NCBI GenBank assembly: GCA_945872335.1
Contig: CAMBZS010000009.1
Location: 1 to 35,434 of the forward strand
DNA: 35,434 nucleotides
Reading direction: 5' to 3'
From: Bordetella parapertussis
GTDB lineage: Bacteria > Pseudomonadota > Gammaproteobacteria > Burkholderiales > Burkholderiaceae_E
The translations under genes were made by a program, and so were the position numbers. Below the pieces are notes generated by a model. That model worked only from the letters and a program-made list of their open reading frames with translations, was not told the DNA's origin and did no database searches. Positions 22,744 to 30,584 of the stretch are shown here, piece after piece. Every line of letters begins with the position of its first letter. Within the stretch, counting starts at the first letter, position 1.

Positions 22744-23700
22744 ATGATGCAATCCGGATCCAACGCGCGGTTGAGCCCAGCGCACGGCCCCCTTCAGGAC
22801 ACCATCGCGGTCATCGATGCGCACCATCACATCTGGGATCTGGATACCAACGACCACCCCTGGCTTCGCGATGAGCCGCCCCCGCCCTTTCGCTATGGGG
22901 ACAGCCGCCCGCTGCGACGCAACTATCTGCCTGCGCAGTACCGTGCCGATGCGGCCGGGTTCAACATCGTGGCGACGGTCTACGCGGAAGCGGAACACGA
23001 CCCCGCTGACCCGCTTCGGGAAACACGCTGGGTGCACCAGATTGCCGAACGTGATGGCCTGCCGCAGGCGATGGCCGCAGCCGCGTTTTTCGATCGCGAT
23101 GATGCACGCGACATCATCTTTGCTCAGGCCGCCATGCCTCTAGTGCGAAGCATCCGTCACAAGCCGCGAGGGGTGGCCCGCCCACAGGACTACACCACCG
23201 GGCACCAGATCGCAGGATCGATGCGCTGTCCGCGCTGGCGAGCGGGCTACCGTCATCTGGTCGACAGCGGCCTTCACTTCGAACTGCAAACCCCCTGGTG
23301 GCATCTGGATGACGCGCGCGAGCTTGCCGCCGACTTTCCAGACACGCTCATCATCCTCAATCACCTGGGCCTGCCCGCCGATCGAAGCCCGGCAGCGTTA
23401 GAGGCCTGGCACGCAGCCATGTCGCGGCTTGCCCCGGCACCGAATGTGCGGGTCAAGCTCTCGGGCATCTGCGTGCCGGGCGCCCGGTGGACGCCGGAAC
23501 TGAATGGCTGGATCGTGCGCGAAGCCATCAGCCTGTTTGGCGCCGAACGCTGCATGTGGGCGAGCAATTTTCCCGTTGACGGATTGGTGGCGAGCTACGC
23601 CGACATCCTGAATGCGATGTTCGCAATCACCCTAGACCTTTCGCCTGCCGATCGCGCTCGGATCTTCAGCGGCACGGCGGCCGAGGTATACCGGCTGTAG
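22744..23700 (+). CDS. Amidohydrolase family protein (Amidohydro_2, LigI-like TIM barrel)
   Basis: A 318-residue metal-dependent hydrolase. The His-x-His metal motif is in VIDAHHHIWDLDTNDHPW (about residues 24-41). The barrel is completed by LIILNHLGLP, VRVKLSGICVPG and CMWASNFPVDG, the usual SNxPxD end motif of the PF04909 group. Relatives include 2-pyrone-4,6-dicarboxylate lactonase (LigI) and various lactone hydrolases or decarboxylases. The start at 22744 is preceded by an AAGGAG site; a longer frame from 22594 would run inside tctA. As the last gene of the cluster it probably hydrolyses a lactone or decarboxylates an intermediate. A second lactonase in one cluster (with SMP-30) suggests two distinct ring-opening steps. 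Confidence 0.92.
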   Translation: MMQSGSNARLSPAHGPLQDTIAVIDAHHHIWDLDTNDHPWLRDEPPPPFRYGDSRPLRRNYLPAQYRADAAGFNIVATVYAEAEHDPADPLRETRWVHQIAERDGLPQAMAAAAFFDRDDARDIIFAQAAMPLVRSIRHKPRGVARPQDYTTGHQIAGSMRCPRWRAGYRHLVDSGLHFELQTPWWHLDDARELAADFPDTLIILNHLGLPADRSPAALEAWHAAMSRLAPAPNVRVKLSGICVPGARWTPELNGWIVREAISLFGAERCMWASNFPVDGLVASYADILNAMFAITLDLSPADRARIFSGTAAEVYRL

Positions 23701-23713
23701 CCGCGCACGAGCA

Positions 23714-23730
23714 GGCGCACTGCCAGCGCC
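23714..23730. terminator. Hairpin between converging genes
   Basis: GGCGC-N7-GCGCC, a perfect five-pair stem in the 32-base gap between the amidohydrolase and the oppositely oriented DCC-COQ7 gene. No T-run is present, so it is at best a weak bidirectional terminator. Confidence 0.25.
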
Positions 23731-23732
23731 GG

Positions 23733-24818
23733 TCAGATCAGCTTGGCAGCCCGCACGGCAATCGCCGAGCCGCGCTCAACCAGCATGCACCATGCGCGAA
23801 GCGAACGTTCGCCCGGCGTTGCGAGTTGCGCTGACGGATCAGTCAGGCCCGGAGCCGTCTGATCGTCGAGCGCGCGCGTTGCGTCATCGCGATGCCGGCA
23901 TTCGTCATTCCTAAAGGACACCAGAAGCGACAGCAGCTCCCGCAGCCGGTCTGCCTGTGAATCAGGGCTCTCGGGTGCGCACCACCCGGTGCTGCAGTCG
24001 CTGATCGCTGTCTGGCGGGTGATCGGATCGCCTATCCGGGCGTCGATCAGCTGCTGCAAAGCCTCGATCTGCTCGAGGTAATGACGGTCGACAAACCGCT
24101 CCACCGCTGCGATCGTCGCAAGCGTCCAACGCTGGCCTCCCAGTGCCGCGACTGCGCCCGTGACTGCGCCCGCAATCCGCCATAGCACCAGCAGCCGACT
24201 TCGATGCCGCCAGGGCAGCAACGCATTGAAAGCATCCAGATGCTGGCGTTCCTGCGCAGCGTGCTCCTCAAGAAGCGGGCGCAGCCCAGGATCGCGTTGC
24301 AGGGCCAGCATCATCCGGTAGATCCACACCGCGCCGGTTTCGCCGGCATGGTCCGAACGGAGCGCTGGAATCATCTGAGCCGGAAGCGTCTGCTCACGAA
24401 CCAGATGGCGAACAAGCTGTTGCAGGCGAGGCCGTGCCCGGAGAAACAGCGAATACACGGTATCCATCACCCACAGGCCACCGGGCACCCTGCCGATCAG
24501 CGCCAGCGTGCGCCACGACCGCCCGAGTCGCGCCCATAGCAGCGCGAAAGCCGGCGCCCCGTGAAGCCAGCGCCCTTCGCTGCTGAACACATGGAAGCGC
24601 TGCATGAGCGTTGCGGGGTCGGGCCGATAGCCCAACCGATCGCACGGAATGCTGAGCCCGGGCTGCGATAGGTTGTTCCAGAGAATGTCAGCGGGGGACT
24701 GTCTGCGATAGACCGCCACCTCGCGCACGCACATCGGGCAGGACCCGTCGAAAAAAACGCTTAAAGTCGGACGCATGATAAGGAGCATAACGCGGGCCGC
24801 AGGCCGCAAGCTCGTCAA
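23733..24818 (-). CDS. Fusion: DCC-family thiol-disulfide domain + COQ7-like di-iron hydroxylase
   Basis: A 361-residue two-domain protein. Residues 15-135 form a DCC (DUF393) domain with FFDGSCPMC, the redox-type Cys-x2-Cys (Cys27 and Cys30). Residues 150-361 form a COQ7/demethoxyubiquinone-hydroxylase-like ferritin fold. Likely di-iron ligands are Glu160 (DHAGE), Glu190 and His193 (QERQH), Glu240, and Glu306 and His309 (ECRHRDD). COQ7 hydroxylates the ubiquinone precursor ring in the last part of ubiquinone synthesis. A thioredoxin-like DCC partner on the same chain is unusual and could supply electrons or assist folding; that is inference. The start is uncertain: TTG at 24818 has a GAGG site nearby, while ATG at 24776 begins directly at the DCC domain. 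Confidence 0.88.
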   Translation of the reverse strand: MTSLRPAARVMLLIMRPTLSVFFDGSCPMCVREVAVYRRQSPADILWNNLSQPGLSIPCDRLGYRPDPATLMQRFHVFSSEGRWLHGAPAFALLWARLGRSWRTLALIGRVPGGLWVMDTVYSLFLRARPRLQQLVRHLVREQTLPAQMIPALRSDHAGETGAVWIYRMMLALQRDPGLRPLLEEHAAQERQHLDAFNALLPWRHRSRLLVLWRIAGAVTGAVAALGGQRWTLATIAAVERFVDRHYLEQIEALQQLIDARIGDPITRQTAISDCSTGWCAPESPDSQADRLRELLSLLVSFRNDECRHRDDATRALDDQTAPGLTDPSAQLATPGERSLRAWCMLVERGSAIAVRAAKLI

Positions 24819-24846
24819 ACATCCTCTGCAAGGAGGGTCAATCAGT

Positions 24847-24877
24847 GGGCCCTGGCAAAGCGATCGTTACCAGGCCC
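24847..24877 (-). terminator. Candidate terminator after leftward SDR gene
   Basis: GGGCCCTGG and CCAGGCCC can pair through eight base pairs with one bulged C and a 14-base loop, just beyond the stop of the SDR at 24894 and before the DCC-COQ7 gene. No T-run is visible in the leftward direction, so the assignment is tentative. Confidence 0.3.
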
Positions 24878-24893
24878 GGCAGACTGTAATCGC

Positions 24894-25637
24894 CTAGTAG
24901 CCCCCGCCCGCATCAATAATCGACCCGGTGACATAGGACGCCGCCCCGGACAAGAGCCAGATGACGGCTTCCGCCACTTCGTCGGGACGCCCCATTCGCC
25001 GCATCGGGATCACCTGCTTCATCCGCTCCATGAGCTCCGGCGGATTCGCCGCATGAATCTCGGTATCGATCACGCCCGGACGAACTGCATTGACCCGAAT
25101 CCCGTCGGCCGCCACTTCCTTCGCCAACCCGAGGGTCATCGTGTCCAGGGCCGCCTTGGAGGCCGCGTAATGCACCCAAAAATTCGGCGAACCGCTGCGG
25201 GCCGCGGCGGAAGACACGTTGACAATGCTGCCACCGGCCCCCCCTCGCGAGTGGGCCATTCGGCGAACCGCCTCGCGCGCACAAACAAACGCACCTACCG
25301 TATTCAGGTTGAACACCGCGCTGAGCTGGTCGGCACTCACATTCATGACCGTGCTTTGCCCGCCCGTCATGCCCGCATTGTTGACCAACCCGGCCAGTTG
25401 CCCCTCGCGATCTGCGACCTCGAAGCATCGAAGGATGTCGTCTTCGCGACCAACGTCGGCGCACACCGCAACAGCGTGGCCGCCATCGCGCCGAATTTCA
25501 CCGACCAGCGCTTCGGCATCATGATGCCTGGTGTGATAGACCACCACGGGAACGCGCCCCTCACGCGCAACGCCCCGGGCGATCGCCGCGCCGATGCCCC
25601 GTCCACCACCGGTAATGAGGACAACCTGGCTTGGCAT
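24894..25637 (-). CDS. Short-chain dehydrogenase/reductase (FabG-like)
   Basis: A 247-residue classical SDR. Motifs are TGGGRGIGAAIA (cofactor), NNAG, SIVNVSSAAARSG (catalytic serine), YAASKAAL (Tyr-x3-Lys), VNAVRPGVIDTEI and a C-terminal SYVTGSIIDAGGGY. The start is set at the ATG at 25637 with CAGGAG seven bases upstream; an earlier TTG at 25661 would add eight residues (MPGRPGAL) not seen in the family. It is the last gene of the leftward group, 36 bases after the E1 gene. A role as 3-hydroxyacyl or 2-/3-keto reductase in the pathway is plausible, but the substrate cannot be read. Confidence 0.92.
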   Translation of the reverse strand: MPSQVVLITGGGRGIGAAIARGVAREGRVPVVVYHTRHHDAEALVGEIRRDGGHAVAVCADVGREDDILRCFEVADREGQLAGLVNNAGMTGGQSTVMNVSADQLSAVFNLNTVGAFVCAREAVRRMAHSRGGAGGSIVNVSSAAARSGSPNFWVHYAASKAALDTMTLGLAKEVAADGIRVNAVRPGVIDTEIHAANPPELMERMKQVIPMRRMGRPDEVAEAVIWLLSGAASYVTGSIIDAGGGY

Positions 25638-25673
25638 CAGCGCTCCTGGGCGCCCCGGCAAGGCCCGATTCGG

Positions 25674-27665
25674 TTAAACGATTTTTCGGATGGCATCCTC
25701 GATCACCTTCTGCGAAGGAATGACTGCAAGCTCGAGATCTGGATTGAACGGCATGGGCACGTCGGGCGCACCGATCCGCATCACAGGCGCATCGAGCCAA
25801 TCAAAGGCTTTCTCCATCACCATGGCCGCCACCTCCGCCCCAAAGCCGCCGGTTTTGACCGCCTCATGCACCACCACCAGGCGACCGGTCTTGCGTACCG
25901 AGGCCAGGATCGTTTCTTCATCAAGCGGTCGGATGGTTCGCGGATCAATCACCTCGACGCTGATGCCTTCACGCTCGAGTGCGCTGGCCGCTGCCAGCGC
26001 GCGCGCCACCATGGCAAGCGTTGCCACCACGGTGACATCGGTACCTTCTCGCTTGATGCTCGCCTTGCCGATCGGGATCGCATACGGCTCGACCGGGACA
26101 GGCCCGCCTGGCCCGTGGTAGAGCAACTTGTGCTCGAGAAAGATCACCGGATTGTCGTCACGAATCGCAGCCGTGAGGAGCCCTTTTGCGTCATAAGGCG
26201 TTGACGGTGCAAGCACCACCAGGCCGGGAATATGAGCAAACCACGCCTCCAGGCTCTGGCTGTGCTGTGCAGCCAGGCGGATCCCGCCGCCCTGCGGCCC
26301 CCTGATCACCACGGGCACGCTGGGCTTGCCGCCCAGCATGAACCGGAACTTCGCCGCCTGATTGACGATCATGTCCATCATCTGGGTGACAAAGTCGAAG
26401 ATCTGGACCTCGACGACCGGGCGCATGCCGGCGATGGCTGCGCCAACACCCGCTCCGCTGAAGGTGGCCTCCGAGATGGGCGTGTCGCGAACTCTGGACT
26501 CGCCGAATTTTTCCGATAGCCCTTTTGAAACCTGGAACAACCCGCCGGTCTCGGCCACGTCTTCACCCATGACGAATACCGAGTCGTCTCGCGCCATTTC
26601 CTGATGCAGCGCTTCGTTGAGCGCCTCGCTGACGGTCAGTGTTCGCGAACCCGTGGGTCCGGGCTCATGATGGGCAAGGTGCGGACCAACCACTGCAGCA
26701 AACATCTGGCTCACGGTCGGCTCATCGCTCGCAAGGCCAAACGCCACCGCGTCGGCAATCTCCTGCTCGGCGGCTTGCCGAATGGCTGCGCGTTGCGCTG
26801 CAAACCCGGTGTTGTCGTCCGCCCAGCGTTCGAAACGATAAATCGGATCGCGGGCCAACCACTCGTCCATCGCATCCTTGGACCGCGGATCCGGCAGGTT
26901 GACGCGCAGGCTGTGTTGCGTATGGCGCCATGTCATCGCTTCAATGAGCGAAGGACCTTGACCCGCCCGTGCGCGCGCCACCGCTTCGCCTGCCGCCTCA
27001 TGAACTGCAAGCGCATCGTTGCCGTCGATCGTTACACCCGGAATATCGTAAGCCGCCGCCCGCGCAGAAATTCGCTCAACCGATGACGTCTTCAGAATCG
27101 AGGTGTTGAGCGCCCACTGGTTGTTCTCGCAAACGAAGACCATTGGCAGCTTCCAGACCGCTGCCAGATTGAGCGCCTCGTGAAAAACGCCCTGATTCGA
27201 TGCGCCATCGCCGAAGAACGCCACCGTCACCTGATCGGTGTTGCGAATCTGAGAGGCAAGCGCTGCACCCGCGCCCAGTGGCATGGTTGCACCGACGATG
27301 CCATTGGCGCCCAGAATATTGAGCGCCATGTCGGCCACATGCATCGAACCGCCCATACCGCCGCAGTAGCCACTCGCTTTACCCATCAGCTCAGCGAGCA
27401 TCCGGTCCATGCTGGCGCCCTTGGCAATGCAGTGTCCGTGACCTCGGTGATAGCTTCCAATGTAATCGTCGGGACGAAGGTGAAAGCACACGCCTGCCCC
27501 AATAGCTTCCTCGCCCGCATAGCTGTGAGCTGTTCCCTTCACAACGCCTGCCTGGAACAGCTCGAGCACCTTCTCCTCGAACAATCGGATCCGAACCATC
27601 ACCGAGTAAAGCCGAGCGAGCGTCTCGGCAGGCATGAGCGTCGCCCGGCTGGTTGACATGTTCAT
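25674..27665 (-). CDS. 2-oxoacid dehydrogenase E1, alpha and beta subunits fused
   Basis: A 663-residue thiamine-diphosphate enzyme in which the two E1 chains are one polypeptide. Residues 1-335 are the alpha part: YAGEEAIGAG, GSYHRGHGHCIAKG and the TPP/Mg motif GDGASNQGVFHEA (residues 152-164) ending at CENN (179-182). Residues 340-663 are the beta part: VSEALNEALHQEM, FVMGEDVAETGGLFQV and DTPISEATFSGAGVG. It decarboxylates a 2-oxoacid and transfers the acyl group to the lipoyl domain of an E2. The loop sequence resembles branched-chain and acetoin dehydrogenase E1 more than pyruvate E1 of the AceE type. The ATG overlaps the cupin stop by 4 bp. The matching E2 lies on the other strand at 33978. 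Confidence 0.94.
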   Translation of the reverse strand: MNMSTSRATLMPAETLARLYSVMVRIRLFEEKVLELFQAGVVKGTAHSYAGEEAIGAGVCFHLRPDDYIGSYHRGHGHCIAKGASMDRMLAELMGKASGYCGGMGGSMHVADMALNILGANGIVGATMPLGAGAALASQIRNTDQVTVAFFGDGASNQGVFHEALNLAAVWKLPMVFVCENNQWALNTSILKTSSVERISARAAAYDIPGVTIDGNDALAVHEAAGEAVARARAGQGPSLIEAMTWRHTQHSLRVNLPDPRSKDAMDEWLARDPIYRFERWADDNTGFAAQRAAIRQAAEQEIADAVAFGLASDEPTVSQMFAAVVGPHLAHHEPGPTGSRTLTVSEALNEALHQEMARDDSVFVMGEDVAETGGLFQVSKGLSEKFGESRVRDTPISEATFSGAGVGAAIAGMRPVVEVQIFDFVTQMMDMIVNQAAKFRFMLGGKPSVPVVIRGPQGGGIRLAAQHSQSLEAWFAHIPGLVVLAPSTPYDAKGLLTAAIRDDNPVIFLEHKLLYHGPGGPVPVEPYAIPIGKASIKREGTDVTVVATLAMVARALAAASALEREGISVEVIDPRTIRPLDEETILASVRKTGRLVVVHEAVKTGGFGAEVAAMVMEKAFDWLDAPVMRIGAPDVPMPFNPDLELAVIPSQKVIEDAIRKIV

Positions 27666-28258
27666 GTCATTTTCGCGTGTTGGCCCGAGATTCCGGCGGT
27701 GAACTGGAAGCCGACCTTCTTGACGTGCTCAAGCGCAGCCGAACCGAATTTCGCCTCGATGTCGTGCCCAACACTTGGCGCATAAATCAGGTCATTCATG
27801 TCATGCGTGCCACCCGAGATCAGCACCAGCAGGTACGCGGTTTCATCGCCGACATTCTCGAAGCGACGACTGACCGCCGCCGGTACCGCGAACGTGTCAA
27901 ACGGCTCGAGTATGGTTTCGTACTCGCCTTTGTCGCCCCATTGCAGCTTCCATTTACCGCTTAGCGCCATGAAGGTTTCGATCGTCTTGGCATGCATGTG
28001 CAGCGGCACGCCACCGCCAGGCGGAAGTTCGGCGATGATGTTCACGTAGTCTGGGACCTTGACCCGCGCCTCACCCCACGGCCCGTTGTCGAACTCAGGC
28101 GCGGTGATTGCGAACGCCGGCGCGGCCAACATCTTGTAGACACCCTCAGGAATTGGGCCTTCCTTGCGTTTTTCGCCGGCCCCCATGTACTTCAGTTTCT
28201 TGAACCGGACGATGCACTTCTCTTCCATATCTTCAGGCGTGTAGTGCTTGCTTTCCAT
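27662..28258 (-). CDS. Cupin domain protein
   Basis: A 198-residue cupin. The first motif PLHMHAKTIETFMALSGKWKLQWGD (about residues 88-112) gives His-x-His and Glu for a metal. The second, FDTFAVPAAVSRRFENVGDE, is the usual PxxxxHxxxN-like block with histidine replaced by arginine. This replacement leaves a metal site lacking one ligand. The start is the ATG at 28258 with a GAGGAG site 6-7 bases before; a longer frame from 28342 has no such site. Its stop overlaps the E1 start (ATGA). It may bind or isomerise the intermediate handled by the neighbouring dehydrogenases; I cannot name a reaction. Confidence 0.85.
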   Translation of the reverse strand: MESKHYTPEDMEEKCIVRFKKLKYMGAGEKRKEGPIPEGVYKMLAAPAFAITAPEFDNGPWGEARVKVPDYVNIIAELPPGGGVPLHMHAKTIETFMALSGKWKLQWGDKGEYETILEPFDTFAVPAAVSRRFENVGDETAYLLVLISGGTHDMNDLIYAPSVGHDIEAKFGSAALEHVKKVGFQFTAGISGQHAKMT

Positions 28259-28286
28259 GGTGATCTCCTCTTTTTTGGGATGAAGG

Positions 28287-29174
28287 CTACTGCGGCTTTG
28301 AAATTCGGGTGGCGGATTCGAGCATTTCAAACACCGCCGCAACCTCGTCGTCTTGTTTGCCCTGGGACATCATTTTCCCAAACCACTCAAGTTGCGCCTT
28401 GAGCACCGGGGCTGCGAGCCCCATCCGGTCGCTCTCGTCTCGAATGAACTGCAGGTCTTTCCACAAAATATGAGCCGGACCCGGCGCGGGCTTGAACTTG
28501 CGCTGCGCGATCATGGGCGCGCGAAAATCGAACACACGCGACTGCGCGGCGCTCGGGCCGATCACCTTGATCATCAAATCAGGATCCAGACCCGCCGCAA
28601 CGCCAAACACAAAGGCTTCGGCAACCACCAGACTGTTGGCGCCCACGATGAAATTGGTGACCAGCTTGATCGCCATCCCGCTGCCGAAGTCTCCGACGTA
28701 GTAGTTCTTGGGGGAGAACGCATTGATCACATCGGACCAGCGGTCGGCGACCGTCTTGTCTCCGCTTACGAACAGCACACAGGCTTTGTTCGCAACCATT
28801 GAGGGCGTGCCGCTGATCGGGCTGTCCAGCATGACCGCACCGGTGGGCTTGAGCGCCTCTGCGAGTTCGGCCTTGAGCGTCGCAGGAAAGGTACCCATTT
28901 CGAGAATGGTGAGGCCGGGATGGGCGCCAGAAACGATGCCGTTTGCACCCGTGAAGCCTTCCACCATCGACTCTTCGGTTGGCAGACAGGTGATGAGGAG
29001 ATCGCTCCTGCGGGCGAGTTCGGCTGCCGACTCCACCAGCTGTCCCCCAACCCCGGCAAAGTCGTCTGTGCTTGGGCGCCGAACCGCAAGAACCGAATAC
29101 CCTTCCTTGAGGAGATTTTCGCCCGCCGCGCGGCCGATTTTTCCGAGCCCCAATATGCCAATGGTTGGCTTCAT
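28287..29174 (-). CDS. NAD(P)-binding beta-hydroxyacid dehydrogenase (3-hydroxyisobutyrate dehydrogenase family)
   Basis: A 295-residue member of the 3-hydroxyisobutyrate/tartronate-semialdehyde dehydrogenase family. The cofactor motif is GILGLGKIGRAAGENLL at residues 5-21. The substrate loop is DSPISGTPSMVANK, and the catalytic lysine is in GSGMAIKLVTNFIVGAN. The start at 29174 follows an AGGGAG site; a longer frame from 29213 lacks one. It heads the leftward group, 28 bases before the cupin gene. The family oxidises beta-hydroxyacids to semialdehydes or does the reverse. In combination with a branched-chain-like E1/E2 it fits catabolism of a branched or 2-methyl acid, but this is inference. 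Confidence 0.92.
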   Translation of the reverse strand: MKPTIGILGLGKIGRAAGENLLKEGYSVLAVRRPSTDDFAGVGGQLVESAAELARRSDLLITCLPTEESMVEGFTGANGIVSGAHPGLTILEMGTFPATLKAELAEALKPTGAVMLDSPISGTPSMVANKACVLFVSGDKTVADRWSDVINAFSPKNYYVGDFGSGMAIKLVTNFIVGANSLVVAEAFVFGVAAGLDPDLMIKVIGPSAAQSRVFDFRAPMIAQRKFKPAPGPAHILWKDLQFIRDESDRMGLAAPVLKAQLEWFGKMMSQGKQDDEVAAVFEMLESATRISKPQ

Positions 29175-29360
29175 GCTGTCTCCCTTGTTCCCGTAGACAG
29201 CCAACGCGACCATGTCTTTGCTGGTGACGGGATTGCTTTACTTGATTGATATTCGAAACTTGAGGCGCGCGACCAGCACGCTGAACGCTGGCTTAATCGT
29301 ATAACATGGGTTTCAGCAGGCCGAGCGTCGTCAATTCCAAAATATAAGGGGGAGTTTCAA
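29175..29360. promoter_or_regulatory. Divergent promoter region between dehydrogenase and importer genes
   Basis: A 186-base AT-richer gap separates the leftward beta-hydroxyacid dehydrogenase from the rightward importer. A TATAAC box at 29300-29305 could be a -10 for the rightward operon, though no convincing -35 lies 17 bases ahead of it. ACTTGA occurs twice, at 29240 and 29258, with a TTCGAA palindrome between (29252-29257), as a regulator site might. No regulator gene is next to it. The importer's ribosome site AAGGGGGAG precedes the ATG at 29361. Confidence 0.4.
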
Positions 29361-30536
29361 ATGATCAATCATGGTGTCAGTCCTCAGCGCCTGCGGGCCC
29401 TGATTTGCGTGTCGGCGCTTGCCGCCGCGGTCGTCACAGCCTTTGCAACACCGGGTACCGCACAGGCTCAGCAGGCCACCGGCGAGCCCATCAAAATCGG
29501 GGCCATTCTCGCCATCACGGGCCCTGGCGCTGGCCTCGGCGGCCCGACCCGCAACGGCATCCTGCTCGCCGAAAAAGCGGTCAATGCGTCGGGCGGTGTC
29601 CGGGGTCGTCCAATCAGGGTGATCATCGAAGACGACGCGAGCAATCCCGATAACGCGCGCACCAAGGCGAATGCGCTGGTGCACAACGAAAAAGTGGTGG
29701 GTCTTCTCGGGCCGTCACAGATTGCTCAAGCGCTTTCAACAGGTGCCATCACCGACCCGCTGAAACTGCCGCAGATTGTTCCCGCCGGCCTGTCGGTCCC
29801 TGTCGAGCGCGAGCGCAAGTGCATCTATCACGTACTCCCCTCACAGGAGCTGAATGCCCGCGCGCTCATGGAATACGCGGCCACCGCGCTCAAGGCAAAA
29901 CGGGTCGGCGTGCTGCATGACTCGGGCTATGGCAACGCCGTGATGGGCGCGCTCAAGGCAATCTCTTCCTCCTACCCGGGCGTCGAGTTCGTCACCATCG
30001 AGAAATTCGAGATCGGTGCCACCGACGTCACCACCCAGGCTGCCAAGGTCCGTGCGGCCAATCCCGACGCGGTGATGGTGATCGCCACCTCGGGCGTCCC
30101 GTTCCGCGCAGTCAAGCAGGTTCGGCTCGAGGCACCCGTCATCGCAGCCATCGGCTCGTCGTCATACTCCTATGTGAAGGCCATGGGCGAAGGTGCCGAC
30201 AACGTGGTCATCCCCGAGTTCCTGGTTGGCGAAGATCCCCTGCCGCACCAGAAGGCGTTCGTTGACATGTATCGTCAGGAGTACAAGGAAACGCCCAAAA
30301 ACTTCGAGGCAGCAGGTTGGGACATGGTTCAGTTCATGGTCGCCGCCCTGCGTGCGGTTGGCCCAGAGGCGAAGCCGGCTGAAGTCTGCGAGTGGCTGCG
30401 CCGCCCGCACTCGGGCGTTCTTGCCGACTATGACTTCCGCGAGTCCGACCTGACCGGCATGAAGCTTCCGAGCTATGTCTACTCGAAGCTGGTCAAGGGC
30501 GAATACACCCGCCTGCCATTCCGCGTCGCAAAGTGA
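29361..30536 (+). CDS. ABC transporter substrate-binding protein (LivK-like)
   Basis: A 391-residue periplasmic receptor of the branched-chain amino acid/amide type (HAAT family). The signal peptide runs to about residue 37 (LAAAVVTAFATPGTAQAQ). The mature start IKIGAILAITGPGAGLGGPTRNG is typical, as are LAEKAVNASGGVRGRPIRVIIEDDASNPDNARTKA and the central VGLLGPSQIAQAL. The receptors of this family with a catabolic neighbour often bind aromatic or branched carboxylates rather than amino acids. It is followed by two permease and two ATPase genes in canonical order, so the importer is complete. The ligand cannot be deduced from sequence by eye. Confidence 0.94.
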   Translation: MINHGVSPQRLRALICVSALAAAVVTAFATPGTAQAQQATGEPIKIGAILAITGPGAGLGGPTRNGILLAEKAVNASGGVRGRPIRVIIEDDASNPDNARTKANALVHNEKVVGLLGPSQIAQALSTGAITDPLKLPQIVPAGLSVPVERERKCIYHVLPSQELNARALMEYAATALKAKRVGVLHDSGYGNAVMGALKAISSSYPGVEFVTIEKFEIGATDVTTQAAKVRAANPDAVMVIATSGVPFRAVKQVRLEAPVIAAIGSSSYSYVKAMGEGADNVVIPEFLVGEDPLPHQKAFVDMYRQEYKETPKNFEAAGWDMVQFMVAALRAVGPEAKPAEVCEWLRRPHSGVLADYDFRESDLTGMKLPSYVYSKLVKGEYTRLPFRVAK

Positions 30537-30584
30537 TGACGACCCAGGGTCTTGCCCTGGGGCCGGGACGAGATTGAGCTCGCC

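Noticed and set aside
25053-26204. Sense-strand frame of 383 codons across the SDR and E1 genes
   Set aside because: It crosses the boundary of two well-identified leftward genes and shows no domain.
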